From Trichopria drosophilae (taxonomy: Eukaryota > Arthropoda > Insecta > Hymenoptera > Diapriidae), in the NCBI GenBank assembly GCA_030407085.1, contig CM059587.1, forward strand, positions 19,627,001 through 19,691,000: DNA of 64,000 bases, read 5' to 3'. Below, in pieces: positions 11,768 through 23,578 of the stretch. A program made the position numbers and the translations under genes. The first letter of the stretch is position 1; each line of letters begins with the position of its first letter. Under the pieces are notes generated by a model, which made no database searches, had not been told where the DNA came from, and worked only from the letters and a program-made list of their open reading frames with translations.

Positions 11768-12303
11768 ACTGTATCGACTGTTTTTGCAAACGTTTAAACG
11801 AACAATGTTTGGAGCATTCCATACAGAGGGCGAACTTTGAGTCTCAGATTTTGTTCATAATTGGGCATTTTGATGTCTTTCGGGTGTACTTGAAGTTCAT
11901 TTGCGGATTTTCCAAAATTTCAATTATTTGCAAGATATTGTTAATTGAATTTTTTAGTCATTTTTTCATTAATTTTTATCTCGAAATCTATTGATGTTAG
12001 AAAAAAATGTTTCCTACAAAAGTTGTGTAGAAAACATTGAAGTTTAATAATATGTGTTAAAAAGATTATATTTTTAATAATTTTGTTTGTACCTGAAGTA
12101 TATAATTTTGTTATTTTCAAAATATTTTGCAATTGAAGCTCTAAATGAGGGTGAAAATGTTGAATCACTTTATTTAGACGGAAATTGATTCAAACTATTT
12201 TTTTTTTCAGATTGATTGGCGGCGGCGATTCTATTAGAAATATTTTATTGTAATTTATTGACAAGATCAGAAATTCGAAGCGAGTTATTTTTCTATTGAA
12301 TTT

Positions 12304-13859
12304 CCCAGCAAACGAAAATTCATTGAAGATCTATTGAAATTCATTCACTGCATCACTTCTGAATTCGTTTTCTTAGTTTCTACAATGAATTTCAATAAGA
12401 AAATGTGTTTCAATGATTTTGAATGGTTAATAGCTCATACAAAGTTGTTCGATTTAATAATTTTGAATGGAAAAATAGTGGAATGAAGAAATGATTTTGT
12501 TGAATGAATTTCAATTGAAAAGTGCTAATAGAACAATTGTGAGTCGAATGAATTTCAATGGAAAAATATTTATATTTGCCGCGAATTAATTTGAATGGAT
12601 AGTTAATTATTACAGGACAACACATTTAATGATTTTGAATTTTGAAAAAAAAATTAGATGAAAATGTAACTAATATGAATGAAATCGAATCGGTTATTAC
12701 CAATAGCAAGGTTGGGAGGTAAATGATTTTGAGTGGAAATAAAATATTTAAATGAAATAATCGTTCAAAAAATACCACAAAGTTGGTTCTTTAGTATTTT
12801 GTTATTTTAAAATAAAGTAAATTTTGATTTAAAAATTGTCAAACAATTTGTTGACCCAAAACAATTTTTTCCTCGAAAAGAGATGGAATTTTTTAAAATC
12901 CACGCGTAAGTATTTCGGAAATACGTTTTTCTGTTCACCACACTTTTTTTGAATATTTATGTTAATTTAGCGAATTTTAATGGGTCAAAGAAATTCGTTC
13001 TTGAGTAACTTTTGACGCGGAAGACAGTGGTGTTGGAATAAAAAATGTAAAAAATTTGTTTTTTTAAATTTAATTTCTTTAAATCCATCCGTAATTGAAA
13101 AAAAATGTGTTTTTATGTTTTTGTAATTTTTAAATCAATTTAGAAGAAAGTAGGAATAAAAAGATCAAAATTAAAAATTACTAAATCGAATTTTCAAAAT
13201 TTGAATTTCATAAAGGCAATTCTAACAATTTTTTTGTGGTCTCTTAAAAAAAATCAAAGAAATTTGTCGAGAATTGACTAAGAATTTTTTGCAATATCGA
13301 AAAATCATGTATTGCAGACAATTTTCGGCCAATTCTCTTTAATTGTTTTTGATTCTTTTTAGAAGATAGTAAACAATGGTTAGAATTGTCTTTATAAAGC
13401 CCGAATTAAACACAAATGAGTCAGAACTTTTTAATTTACATTTTTTAGCTTTGATTACTACTTAATGGGACCCTCTTAAGATAGTCCAATCTACTCTAAA
13501 AGATTTTAATTAATAAATATCTATTATTCCAACTTTTTCAGATATTCTGCCAGATTTACACCTTGAAAAACACCATGGTGCTAGAAAATTACTATAATTT
13601 AAGTGTTAGCAATAATATATTTCCTTCCTATGTGACAAGATGTACCATAATATAATAATAAATAATTAGAAAAATTAATATACAAAATGTACAACTTTTT
13701 ATTAATACAAAATCATTAAAAAATGCGAAATGCAATGAAATTGTATGAATTTCAATAATATAATAAACACGTACTTAAATCAATGATTAAACCAATTCAA
13801 ATATATTGAGATTCATTCAAAATCACTCAATGAATTTCAATAAACTTTCGTTTGCTGGG
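12304..13859. mobile_element. CCCAGCAAACGA-ended TIR element, copy 3
   Basis: Left end CCCAGCAAACGAAAATTCAT at 12,304; right end CTTTCGTTTGCTGGG at 13,859. The subterminal regions are full of GAATTTCAAT / ATTGAAATTCAT words. The 1.56 kb interior is AT-rich with no credible reading frame. It is a diverged subfamily of copies 1 and 2, with AACGA instead of ATCGA. Confidence 0.8.
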
Positions 13860-14489
13860 TTGATTAACCGAAAGTTTTTACTATCGTTCGGATAGATATA
13901 TTCGGATTGATTCAAGTGACTCAGAAATATGGAATTATTATTTTTTTATTTGATTCAATATCAGGGTTTTCAATTTATGAATTATGATTCAGGTTGATTC
14001 ATTTACTGAAATTGATTGCGATGTTTCATATTTTGTACTCATAACTTTGGAATTTAATCAATTTTAATCAATTGTCAATAAATTTTAATTAATTTTCATT
14101 TGATAGGTTTTGAATTATCACGAAGAAAACTGAAAAAATCCGCTTAAAAAAAAAACATTCAACATTCTATCCGAATTCACTCAAAAGTAAAATAAAAAAA
14201 AAATACTTTTTGTTTTTTGAACCACCCTAACGTACACCGATACGTAATAAGGTATATATTGTTTTTTTGCAAGTGCTATTGTTATATACAAATTTTCTTA
14301 CTGTCACTTGTGTTAACTACACAAACTAGATCGATGCGCAGAGTAAAAATAGACCTTTAAAAATTACTTAACGAACAAAAACTTACCAAAGATTACTGGA
14401 ATCTCTTGTTTGAAGTTGATTAGGACTTTGATTTCTTAGAAAAAGTCTTTTAATTACATTGTACAAAAAGTAATCACAACTGATTCATA
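13860..14489. other. Non-coding spacer 3' of vps36
   Basis: Nothing recognised besides AT-rich sequence and some GATTCA-type words. Confidence 0.3.
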
Positions 14490-14508
14490 TTTATTCTTTT
14501 AATTTATT
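14490..14508 (-). terminator. vps36 poly(A) signals
   Basis: Two AATAAA hexamers on the minus strand (14,508-14,503 and 14,495-14,490) lie 53-71 nt beyond the vps36 stop, at a normal distance for a short 3' UTR. Confidence 0.55.
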
Positions 14509-14560
14509 TGAATGGAATCTTCATGAAAGAAAATATAATTGATGAAGTCTTTAACAAGCA

Positions 14561-17500
14561 TCACGCTTCTTGCTCCAAAAATAAATTTGGATAAAATCTT
14601 AAGGCTTCTATGGAGTCGTCTCTGCATGCCCTTCCGAACTTTTCCGTGACCAAGAGTCTCTCCTTTGCAAGTGTCACCGAAATTCCCTCTGATTGAGCTA
14701 ACTCTTCTGCTGTCACCGATCCTTTTTCTTTGATCTAAACGATAATCAAATCATGAAATATTACGTATAATTACACTCAAATAATATCAGTTTTGTAGAG
14801 GAATTGAAAATCTTTTTGTACACATAAACATTTTTTATTTTAGTAGTATTTTCTTACCAATTCTGCAATAGCAAAAGTGACTTCGCTGTCACTGTGGGCT
14901 CGAAGTTGTAAAACTTTTACTCCGCTGTCAAACGTTCTCAATATAATTGGTAAATTTAATGTATCCAATTGTCTAGATGCGTTAAGTAAATCTTCGGGGG
15001 ATATTAGTTCTAGACCTCGTGCCCTGTTAACTCGACAATAAGCGTCACTTAAAGCCATCATCCCTCCAGCATCCTGTTAAAATACGATATCTTGTACCAT
15101 AATTCCTCATATGCAGATTAATTTATGGTTATTTTAATGTATCTTAATTTATTTATTTATTTATTATATATTATAATTCAGATTTAGAACAAACATTTAT
15201 TATAAAAGATCTGGGGGTATTGTTTGACCCGCGTCTGTCCTTTAACGAACATGTCAAATATGTTGCTAATAAGTCTTATAGTACGCTGGGATTTCTAATT
15301 CGTTCCACTAAGTCATTCAAAGACACTAAAGCAATTATTACACTCTATAAGTCTCTTGTCTTATCACAATTAACTTATGCATCCTCTATCTGGACTCCAT
15401 CTACTCTCTGTAACATCAACTTACTGGAACGAACACAACGGAAATTTATCAGATATTTGTCATTTAAAACTACTAATCCAATGTCATTTTATTCGCATAG
15501 TTATCTGTCCCACTCGGTGCTATTTAATGTATACACCATAAAATGAACTCACGAACTCAATGATATTTTGCTTATTAGAAATATACTGCACGATAGATTT
15601 TCGATTACAGAATTGAAAAATTCCTTTGTATTTCGTGGTGCATTTTATGCACATCGATTTTATAGACCTCTTTTAGAAAAAACCTCGAACTCAAATTTTT
15701 ATTTCAATTCGCTGATTCCTAGACTGACTAGACAATGGAACGGAATTTCTCATTATCCTATCGACACTAATAACTTCTCTTTATTTTATACTAAATGTCT
15801 CGAATTATTTCTGAAATATGTTAATTAATTGTAATTTGTTTATTTATATGTTGAAATGATCCTCCACAAGCTATGTAATTTCTTCAAAGGGCAATTTTGC
15901 CCGTTTGTTTTATAATAAATAAATAAATAAATATTATAAACAGGCAGTAACTGCCCTTACAAAAAAATAAAAAAATTTGTCGCAAACGAAAGTAAACTAA
16001 ATACACATCTAACTAAATAAAATTTAAAACTAATAATATTTACATAAATGACATTTCACTGACGGGATAAAATTGTTAGCTTCTACAAGTTCTACTATCG
16101 GTGTGGGAAGAAGGTTCCACGATCTTATGAGTTTGTTTATACCAGAGTGATAAAAATAAATTGATCTACACTTTCTTTCCTCCAATATTCGGTACGTCCT
16201 GTGAGAATAAAATTGAGGACGATAACGAAAAAACTCCTTCAATTCCGGTGAATGTATTCTATTATTCAAAACATTTCTGCAGAAAATAATATAATTTACT
16301 GTATGTACAGATTTGATTGTTGGGATTTTAAATTTTGATGAAATATTGCTGAAATCGTGGTCACAGAAACTCATAGGGGAAGTGTACAGCAAATGTGGCA
16401 GAACAAGGCATTTGAATATATAGATGATGGAATTACAATCTCGGAAAAATTTTGTATATCTTATTATAAAGCCTAGTTGTTTGTAGGCTTTATTTGTAAC
16501 ATAATCTATATGATTCGAAAAAGAGAGAGAACTATCAAAAAAGATGTCAAGATCTTTTATATTATTCATTACATTTATTGATGTTTTATCAATAAAATAC
16601 TGAAACGTCAGTGGGTTTTTCGATCTACTGAAATGCATCACATTTGTTTTAGAAATATTTAACGAAAGACAATTTGCTGTACACCACTCTTCAATAGTGG
16701 AAAGATCTCTTTGTAATTTTGACGCATACATCGGGGCTTTAATAACATTATATAATTTGATATCATCAGCATATAATAAAACCTTTGAGAAGGAAATTAT
16801 ATTGATGATATCATTTATGAAAACTAAAAACAAAAGCGGACCTAAATGTGATCCTTGGGGAACACCCGATGGCGCATCAAATTACACCGAATTGACTCCT
16901 TTTATGCGAACTATTTGGGATCGACCACAAAGATATAACTCGATACAACTCAATAACGGACCCTCGATACCGACGTTACACAGTTTTCTAATTAATAACA
17001 AGTGGTTCACGGAATTGAAAGCCTTTGAAAAATCGAGATAGATATTGTCTACTTGGTAACTGCTATCCAATGATTCGGAAATGAAAGCCGTGAATAATAA
17101 TAGATTAGTTGTCACCGATCGACCCTTGATGAAACCATTGCAAAGAAGATATTTTTGAAAATAAAAAATTACTTAATTTATTAGTAATGATAGCGTCAAT
17201 TATTTTAACACTAATTATGGAAACTGGACGATAATTTTTAATGTTTTGCTTATCACCTTGTTTGAAAATAGGAGTAATATAAGAGATCTTCCACAATTTT
17301 GGAAAAATTCCTTAGTTAACGTTTATAAATTATAACTTGATTAAATATGTATAATACGTACTTTTATTGGTTCCGCAAGTATTTCGTTCAACTGTCGTCC
17401 CAGCTGTTGGAAGTATTCGTTACTAGATTTATAGGCATCTCTCGTGACAGGATCGTCAATGCCTAAACTCATCAGGTACGACTTAAATCTTACAGTCTCA

Positions 17501-18411
17501 TCTTCGGTAATGTCTCCCTGCCGCTCCTGTAAGTTTCTTGTATTACAAGAGCCTATTTTTAGTACAGTACATTGACAGTCACCCGTATTTTGGCAGAGAT
17601 GGTCCGCGAAACAGCAACCATGTCCTTTGCCATTCCCATGAGTTTCCGTAAATCCTGAAAGGCGATGGTAATGCTCTCGTCTGTTGCCTTCTGTTGTTCC
17701 TGTAGACTTCGTTCTATACCGATTATACCAGTCCTAGGTTTGATGCGAGGTATAGGCCTTGGAGCATTTGACGATTCCGGTGCTGAAGAGGAGCTTGGCG
17801 ACGTTGGCTGCGGAGCATCCAATTCCCATTCCCTTTTCATTATAGCTTCTGTCAAGTGAACCATAAATGTATGATCAAGACCTTCTTTGAAGGACAACTT
17901 TACACAATTGTTTGAACTATAATCCGCTGGTCCTGCAGGCTTTCCTACAAACGTTTTACACATAAAATACCAAAAAATACGATTAGGAAAATTAATCAAG
18001 TATACGACAGAAAATTACCGACGGATGGTTCTGATAAATGCAAAATAACTTTTTTACTCCTAGAAAAGAAAAATGCACCGGGACTTTCTTCTTCGAAGAA
18101 AACAATTTTACGTAATGGAAGCGAGAGATAGGTGTAACCATTTACATTTCCACTTGGTGATTTCCATAAAATTCTGTGACTTGTCAATGTTACCTCTCCG
18201 TTCTCAAATCCTGTCTGCACCGTCAAGTGTAATAACATTTTTTACAAATGTTTATCAATAAATATAAAGTATCTTTTATTAAAATACTTTGAATTTAGAA
18301 TAGATAAATGTTAACCTTTGTTTCACCATCGTAGAGTCTTATTCCCCTGTCTCGTCTTAATAAATTCTCATTTGGTAGAAAATCAGAATTTGCGTACTCG
18401 AATCTATTCAT
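14561..18411 (-). CDS. Vps36: Vps36, ESCRT-II subunit (six exons, complete)
   Basis: Vacuolar protein sorting 36 binds ubiquitin and phosphoinositide through its GLUE domain and forms ESCRT-II with Vps22 and Vps25 on endosomes. Exons on the minus strand: 18411-18316, 18214-18019, 17944-17583, 17526-17362, 15073-14858, 14734-14561. All junctions join in phase, giving about 402 residues (fly and human are about 390-400). It starts [16 protein letters not shown]. The GLUE domain covers roughly residues 1-140 ([14 protein letters not shown], then LHLSEPSVG). A Ser/Pro-rich linker with [15 protein letters not shown] follows, then the winged-helix region ([60 protein letters not shown]). Intron 4 (15,074-17,361) hosts two LINE fragments. 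Exon 3 has two in-frame acceptors 12 nt apart (17,944 or 17,932). Confidence 0.95.
15189..15932 (+). mobile_element. Jockey/CR1-like LINE, 3' fragment (RT C-terminus)
   Basis: 5'-truncated non-LTR element in vps36 intron 4. The reading frame has the typical post-RT region: [18 protein letters not shown], then [15 protein letters not shown], then [13 protein letters not shown]. One stop (near 15,544) separates it from RNILHDRF and [10 protein letters not shown], and it ends at 15,828. The 3' UTR has a GGGCA / TGCCC hairpin (15,889-15,902) and an (AATA)n tail. Inactive. Confidence 0.88.
15935..17340 (-). mobile_element. Jockey/CR1-like LINE, RT fragment, inverted to its neighbour
   Basis: Minus-strand reverse transcriptase with frameshifts: [24 protein letters not shown] entry, [34 protein letters not shown], the catalytic box [10 protein letters not shown], then [13 protein letters not shown] and a C-terminal tail ending at 16,030. 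The frame has at least one stop near 16,890. It lies tail-to-tail with the plus-strand copy ending at 15,932. Both 3' ends share a hairpin and an AATA-type tail. Confidence 0.9.
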
Positions 18412-18793
18412 TTTTATTTATACAAATTTGACAAACGCATGTGTAACTACAGCTGATTACTACTACCAAAAAAAAATCAATGCTTCTTGCATGCAGCTGA
18501 CATCAATAAAATTTTACAAGGTTATGTTTGCCCATTACAATGGATGACGTCTCCAAATTTTGAATTGCTTATCAAAATTATTTTTTTAATACATAAATGG
18601 AAAATAGTATTAGAGCATCAAAAACTAGTGATACTACTCGTAAATTCTTTAAAATTTATAACATATTTCTTCATTTAATTCTTTAAATCACATTCTTAAA
18701 TTAATATACCATCAGAAACATCTCCGTTTCTTGATACAAATAATGTAAAGGATAAGGTAAAAGTAAATTACACATTAAATTTACTGAAAACAA
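18412..18793. other. vps36 upstream / RpL35 downstream region
   Basis: About 400 bp between two minus-strand genes. It should contain the vps36 promoter. No clear TATA box or named motif is seen. Confidence 0.3.
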
Positions 18794-18799
18794 TTTATT
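18794..18799 (-). terminator. RpL35 poly(A) signal
   Basis: AATAAA on the minus strand 16 nt after the RpL35 stop codon, consistent with the very short 3' UTRs of ribosomal protein genes. Confidence 0.6.
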
Positions 18800-18814
18800 T
18801 TAAAAAAACTGCGC

Positions 18815-21800
18815 TTAAACTTTCAGCGCATATTTTCTAAGTGGAAAAGCAGACCTTTTCCTGATCTCTTTTTGCGTCTTCAAACTTGACTCGTAAAGTG
18901 TGAGTTTTCGCCTAATTGCTCTCGTCTTCTTTGGCCTGAGGTCCAGAGGCTTGTACTTTTTGTTTTTGTACAGTAGTCGAAGATTTTCCTTTTGCTTTTG
19001 GTGCATTACTATGTACACACGAGCGATGGCTTTTCTGACAACTCGGCTGAAATAAAATAAAGTACAATATTATTGTATGTATGAAATTAAAGCCCCAATT
19101 TTAGTTTAATTTATTTTAATACAATTTTAAAAAGTATATGCATATGGGCAAATCTACGAAACCTTTGAATTTTGAGTCAGAAAATCAGACAAGTTGTATA
19201 TGGTAAGCACATTTTTGGAATTTATATGTTGTAATATAGATCAAGAGGTAACGACGCAGTAAGCTTCATTTCTTAAGCAACGCTGAAGAGTGAAAATTAT
19301 CATCTGAGAATTTTTTAACTCTTAAAATATAGAGGTGACGTTCGACATTTTGGAGCCGCTATTTTGAAGCCACCATATTGAATTTAAAAAGTCTGAATCA
19401 TGAAAAACATTGTCAATAATAAATTTCTTTGAAATAAACGGAATTTTTTCATATTTGTTTATTTATACTACCTAAACTCTAAACAGTAATGTCTTCTTAG
19501 CCATTTATAAAGGGTGATCCTTTTGTCTATGCCAACCGGCCAATACTGGATTCCTGAGTTGATTTTAAGTAACTTTTTCCTGTACTAAAATTGGATCTGA
19601 GGCTCAGAATTTAACATTTGCATCTAACTGATTTCACAAAATAGCTAACGAAATGTCAAATTATAAAAAGTTGTAGAGCTTGAAAAGACGAAGAATTTAC
19701 CCCCTTATATGTTTGTTCTTAATGAAAATTGAGTCCACAGGAACACGTTTAATGTCGTAGAATTGACGAAAAACGCGTTTGGTACTGCCGACGTGGGTTT
19801 TTCACCAATTCTACGACATTAAGAGTGTTCCTCTTTTTGTTTATTAGTACATGTAAAAAATTAAAACAGATTAAAGAAACGCTGAAATCGCTGTAAGACC
19901 AAACGTGAAAAAAAATTACTGTGGGGACACTTTATTTTAGGCGTTTTTGACATATTTTTCGGTTTCAAAGGTATGAATTTCGTGCTGTTACCAGATCAAT
20001 GATGCATTACATACATTGGTCGATATGTTTGGAGCCCAGCAATCGGAAATGCATTGAAATGTATTGAAAATTTTGAATGCATTACAATACATTTGAATGC
20101 TCTGTTTGATCTTAAAAGTATTGAAAAGGATTGAAATGTATTAAAAATTTTAATGCATGGCAATATATTTAAATCCAAAAATAATCCCAGTTCATACATT
20201 TAATGGCAAAAAAATTTGCATCGACCGAGAATCGAACCCTGGTGTCCCGCACAACAACTTCGAGCCGTAATCACTTGACCACCTCCTTGCTGTAAAAGAT
20301 GATGCGAAACTAACAAATAGTTGAAACGTGGAGCATTTATGAATAGTGTAGATAAAAATAATCTGCTAAATTTATTACCATATTTTACATTTTTGGAATA
20401 ATTTGCTTATCGACTTTTGAAAAGAACGAATGCATGTAGATATTTTTGTTGGTAAAATAAATATTGTAATTTTTTTCTAAATTACACAATATCTTGAAAA
20501 CGGTACGAGATACGAGAAATGGGACGAAATTGACGTAAATCAGGGGTACCTTGGTGCGATGATTCGAAGCCACTGTACAAGATTCGAGAATTTTCGAAAT
20601 TTTCGATTTCTAAAATTGTGAAATTTTTGAATTGTGTATGTCAGCTGAATCATCGCACATCATGGCAAAATTTCATCAGATTTCACGCATCTCATACCGT
20701 TTACGAGATATTGCGTAAATTTGAAAATAATTGTCAGTTAGATGTCCAATAAGTGTACAAATACATTTCATTTAAGTGTACAACACTTTTTGGACTCTTG
20801 TGTATTGAACGCTGAAATAAAGTGTACCATTTCCGACAGAGCACTGCTAAATGTAATTGGAAATTGGTTTAAAATAAACATTTCACATTCCAAATTTTGA
20901 ATGAAAAGTCATTTGTGACTTGTTTTTCGAAAATAACTTTTTTGTAATTTAAATGAATAATTACGAAATGACCATAATTTTAATACTTTTCACTTTAAAG
21001 CCGAAGTTTTTTTTTTTCTAGATTCATTTGTATTAAAATGAAGAATCATTAAGAATTTGTATTCAAATGAATTCACCATACTTTAATTTTTGTATTGATT
21101 TATTTTAAATTCATTTGGATTAAAGCAGGTATTATTTTGCTCAGTCATGTATTGAAATGGATTCATTAATTCCGGTATTTAACTGTTATTATTTGTGGAT
21201 TCGATTGTATTAAAAAATTATCATTTCAATCTTCATTTGTATTCAGATGGATTCACGACTTTTGCCTTTTTCGAGTATTTTTAGTAGTTTTAGCAACAAT
21301 ATTATTTATGTATTCATTTGGATTCATATTTTTGTATTAAAATAACAGTGAAGTCTTTTTGGATTCGAAAATTTCAAATAGCGTATTCAAAAGCGAAAAA
21401 TTAATCCAAGTCAATACATTTCAATACAATTTCGATTGCTGGGAGTGTACTTAGTAATGTTGACCAGTTTAATCGCAGACAAATAAAATAAAAATGCTCA
21501 AAAATACACAGTGACACGAAATTTAAAGGTTTCGCAGATTTACCCATATATATTAGCTTCTAGCGATTTTTAAATTTCAATTAATTTAAATCTCTCGGAG
21601 GCAATGAGCCAAGTCGGATAAAAAATATCAATTTTTGTTTGAGTTATTCCGTTTGGAATATTGATAATTATTGGCAAAAAATAGTAAGAGCCTAAAATAT
21701 ACCAATTAAATTGCAATAACTTTGTTGGAATAAATTCTGACATTACTATTAAAATGACCTCCGGTTGAGTAAAAAACGATAATTTTTGACAGATATTTGA

Positions 21801-22992
21801 TAGTGCCGTGATGCCAAAAATTTTAGCGCTACATTAATGTTCATAGTTTTAACTGCATAAATTTTTCCAAATTCTGTTAATGCAGAAAACTTCTTTAACT
21901 CTTTCGCGACAATACCACAATTTCAGTTTTTATTTTTGAAAACTTTGCTCGACTCCCCAAGCATTTGAGAATAAATATGCGTGTATTAAAAAAAAAGGAG
22001 TTTTTAACTTTCTATTCGTTTTTGTATTACTATATTGTATGTGTAGGTAAAATTTCAAGTCGTTTTGTTTGATAGTTAGCGTGATATCGTGATATATAAT
22101 TGAAAAATTGTGAATTAGCATCCGGTGAAATTTTTCACTTTTTATTTCCTCGAAAAGTCGAATTAAAAAATGATAAATGTATACATTGTTCTGTTTGAAA
22201 TTCTCTATATGGCAGTGTTTTTTTCAAATCGATATTATTTGTCTGACTCCTGTCTGTTATTACTGGTTTCAATCGCTTAACCGGTTCTTCTTCCTTGACA
22301 CTCATTTGTAAATATTCAATTATATATTTACGGTAATTCACTTTATAAACAATGAATGATTTATTGCAGATGTATAAATTTAATGCAACATCAATAATAT
22401 AAATATACATACATTTTGGAGAGCTTGGATGCTGCTCCTCCTGTCACCTTAGCGACTCGAAGATTTGTAAGCTCCGTTTTGAGTTCTTCGAGTTGCTTGA
22501 GCAACTCCTTTTTGTCCTTGGTCCGAAGTTCTGAACATTTGACCTTACCCTGTAGAATACAATTATTATTTGTCAATCAACAATATTCTTCACTTTCATT
22601 TACATCCACAATAAACACTCAACATTCAAATTTTTTTAAAAAGAGGTTATGTAGAAAAAAATAAATTTTACACCAAATAACTCGGTGACACAACTTAAAA
22701 TAAATTTATTCAGAACTAACATACATTGCTTTATATTAAAAACGATTTGAAAAAATTTGGTGTTCTGAAATAAATAAAAACTACAGCTAATCAGTATGGT
22801 ATAAACTGCTAATCAATTGGTAATTGTCGAAATTTCATTTTTTTAATCATGTATTGAAAAACAACGAAAACGACAGGTACCATGGTGTTACAAAAGTCAT
22901 TTTTATTTTTTCAAACATATTTCACTTCCAGTATTCCTATAGATGTTTATAATTATATTTGATTTCTAAATAGAAAATATAAACTAACCATC
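18815..22992 (-). CDS. RpL35: 60S ribosomal protein L35 (uL29), three exons, complete
   Basis: Component of the large ribosomal subunit at the peptide exit tunnel. Exon 1 contributes only the ATG (22,992-22,990) before a GTTAGT donor. Exon 2 is 22549-22413 ([15 protein letters not shown], then [17 protein letters not shown]). Exon 3 is 19046-18815 ([36 protein letters not shown], ending KYALKV). The split codon AT+C restores Ile before RVVRKA. Length is 123 residues, exactly the usual size for this family. The ATG-only first exon is common in animal RPL35 genes. Residue 2 is Gly where many species have Val. Intron 2 (about 3.4 kb) contains a CCCAGCAA element and a tRNA-like sequence. Confidence 0.97.
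19047..20034. other. RpL35 intron 2, 3' part
   Basis: Intronic AT-rich sequence. A short inverted pair (ACATTAA-type words around CGTAGAATTG, near 19,750-19,820) forms a small palindrome: TGTCGTAGAATTG against CAATTCTACGACA. No coding signal. Confidence 0.4.
20035..21443. mobile_element. CCCAGCAATCG-ended TIR element, copy 4
   Basis: In RpL35 intron 2. Ends are CCCAGCAATCGGAAATGCAT at 20,035 and TTTCGATTGCTGGG at 21,443, with subterminal GAAATGTATTG / CAATACATTTC repeats. The 1.4 kb interior carries many GTATTNAAATGGATTCA words. Near its left end is a tRNA-like sequence on the minus strand. No coding capacity. Confidence 0.8.
20222..20296 (-). repeat. tRNA-like (SINE- or tRNA-derived) sequence
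   Basis: Minus strand reads GGAGGTGGTCAAGTGATTAC, fitting a polymerase III A box (TGGTCAAGTGAT), and 30-40 nt later CAGGGTTCGATTCTCGG, a nearly canonical B box and T-arm. The acceptor stem ends do not pair, so it is a tRNA-derived relic (SINE head or tRNA pseudogene) and not a functional tRNA. It lies inside the CCCAGCAATCG element. Confidence 0.6.
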
Positions 22993-23530
22993 TTGCCAAG
23001 TTTTTGGTTTTACGGAGAAAGAAAATTCCGCGTTCCTTATTTCAAAGACTTAGTTCCTAGTTCAATATTACATTCGTTCCAACAAATTCAGTTTTTAATT
23101 AAACAAATATGTCCCTATATCTCACTAAAAATCTCCCGCAGACATGGTGGCCAACATGTAGATCATTAATATTTTCACCACAAATCCAGGCCTCCTTGTA
23201 TAGCTTTCAAAAAATAAAAACGGGAACGTTAGATTTTTCCCATGTTTAGTGTCATTTAATCGATTTTTGTCAAGAGACAAAAAGTTTTCTTTTTTTTCTC
23301 TCTTTCGATTTGGCCTGGTTGGGAATTTTTTGCGGCACTTTGGCAATAATTGTGAACCACCTTAATGCACACTCACTATACAAATATTAAATAAACTTTA
23401 CAAATTTATTGTAATTTTCAATGTGAAAAATTTACAAACATAACCACCTTTAATATTGTAAATTTCTTGCATGGAGTTAGAAATTACACGTGACATGGTA
23501 ATATTTTTAAAAATAAAAAATAAAATAACA
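22993..23530. other. RpL35 upstream region
   Basis: Presumed promoter and flank of RpL35. No clear TATA box is seen. A Lys/Arg-rich reading frame on the minus strand (23,125-23,346) looks accidental. Confidence 0.3.
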
Positions 23531-23578
23531 TTTTTCAGAAGACGAAAGAGTCAAGGCTGACTTATGACGATAAATTAA

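Noticed and set aside
20222..20296. Functional tRNA gene
   Set aside because: A and B boxes are good but the acceptor stem does not pair.
23125..23346. Lys/Arg-rich 73-residue frame upstream of RpL35
   Set aside because: No conservation evidence; probably promoter-flank noise.
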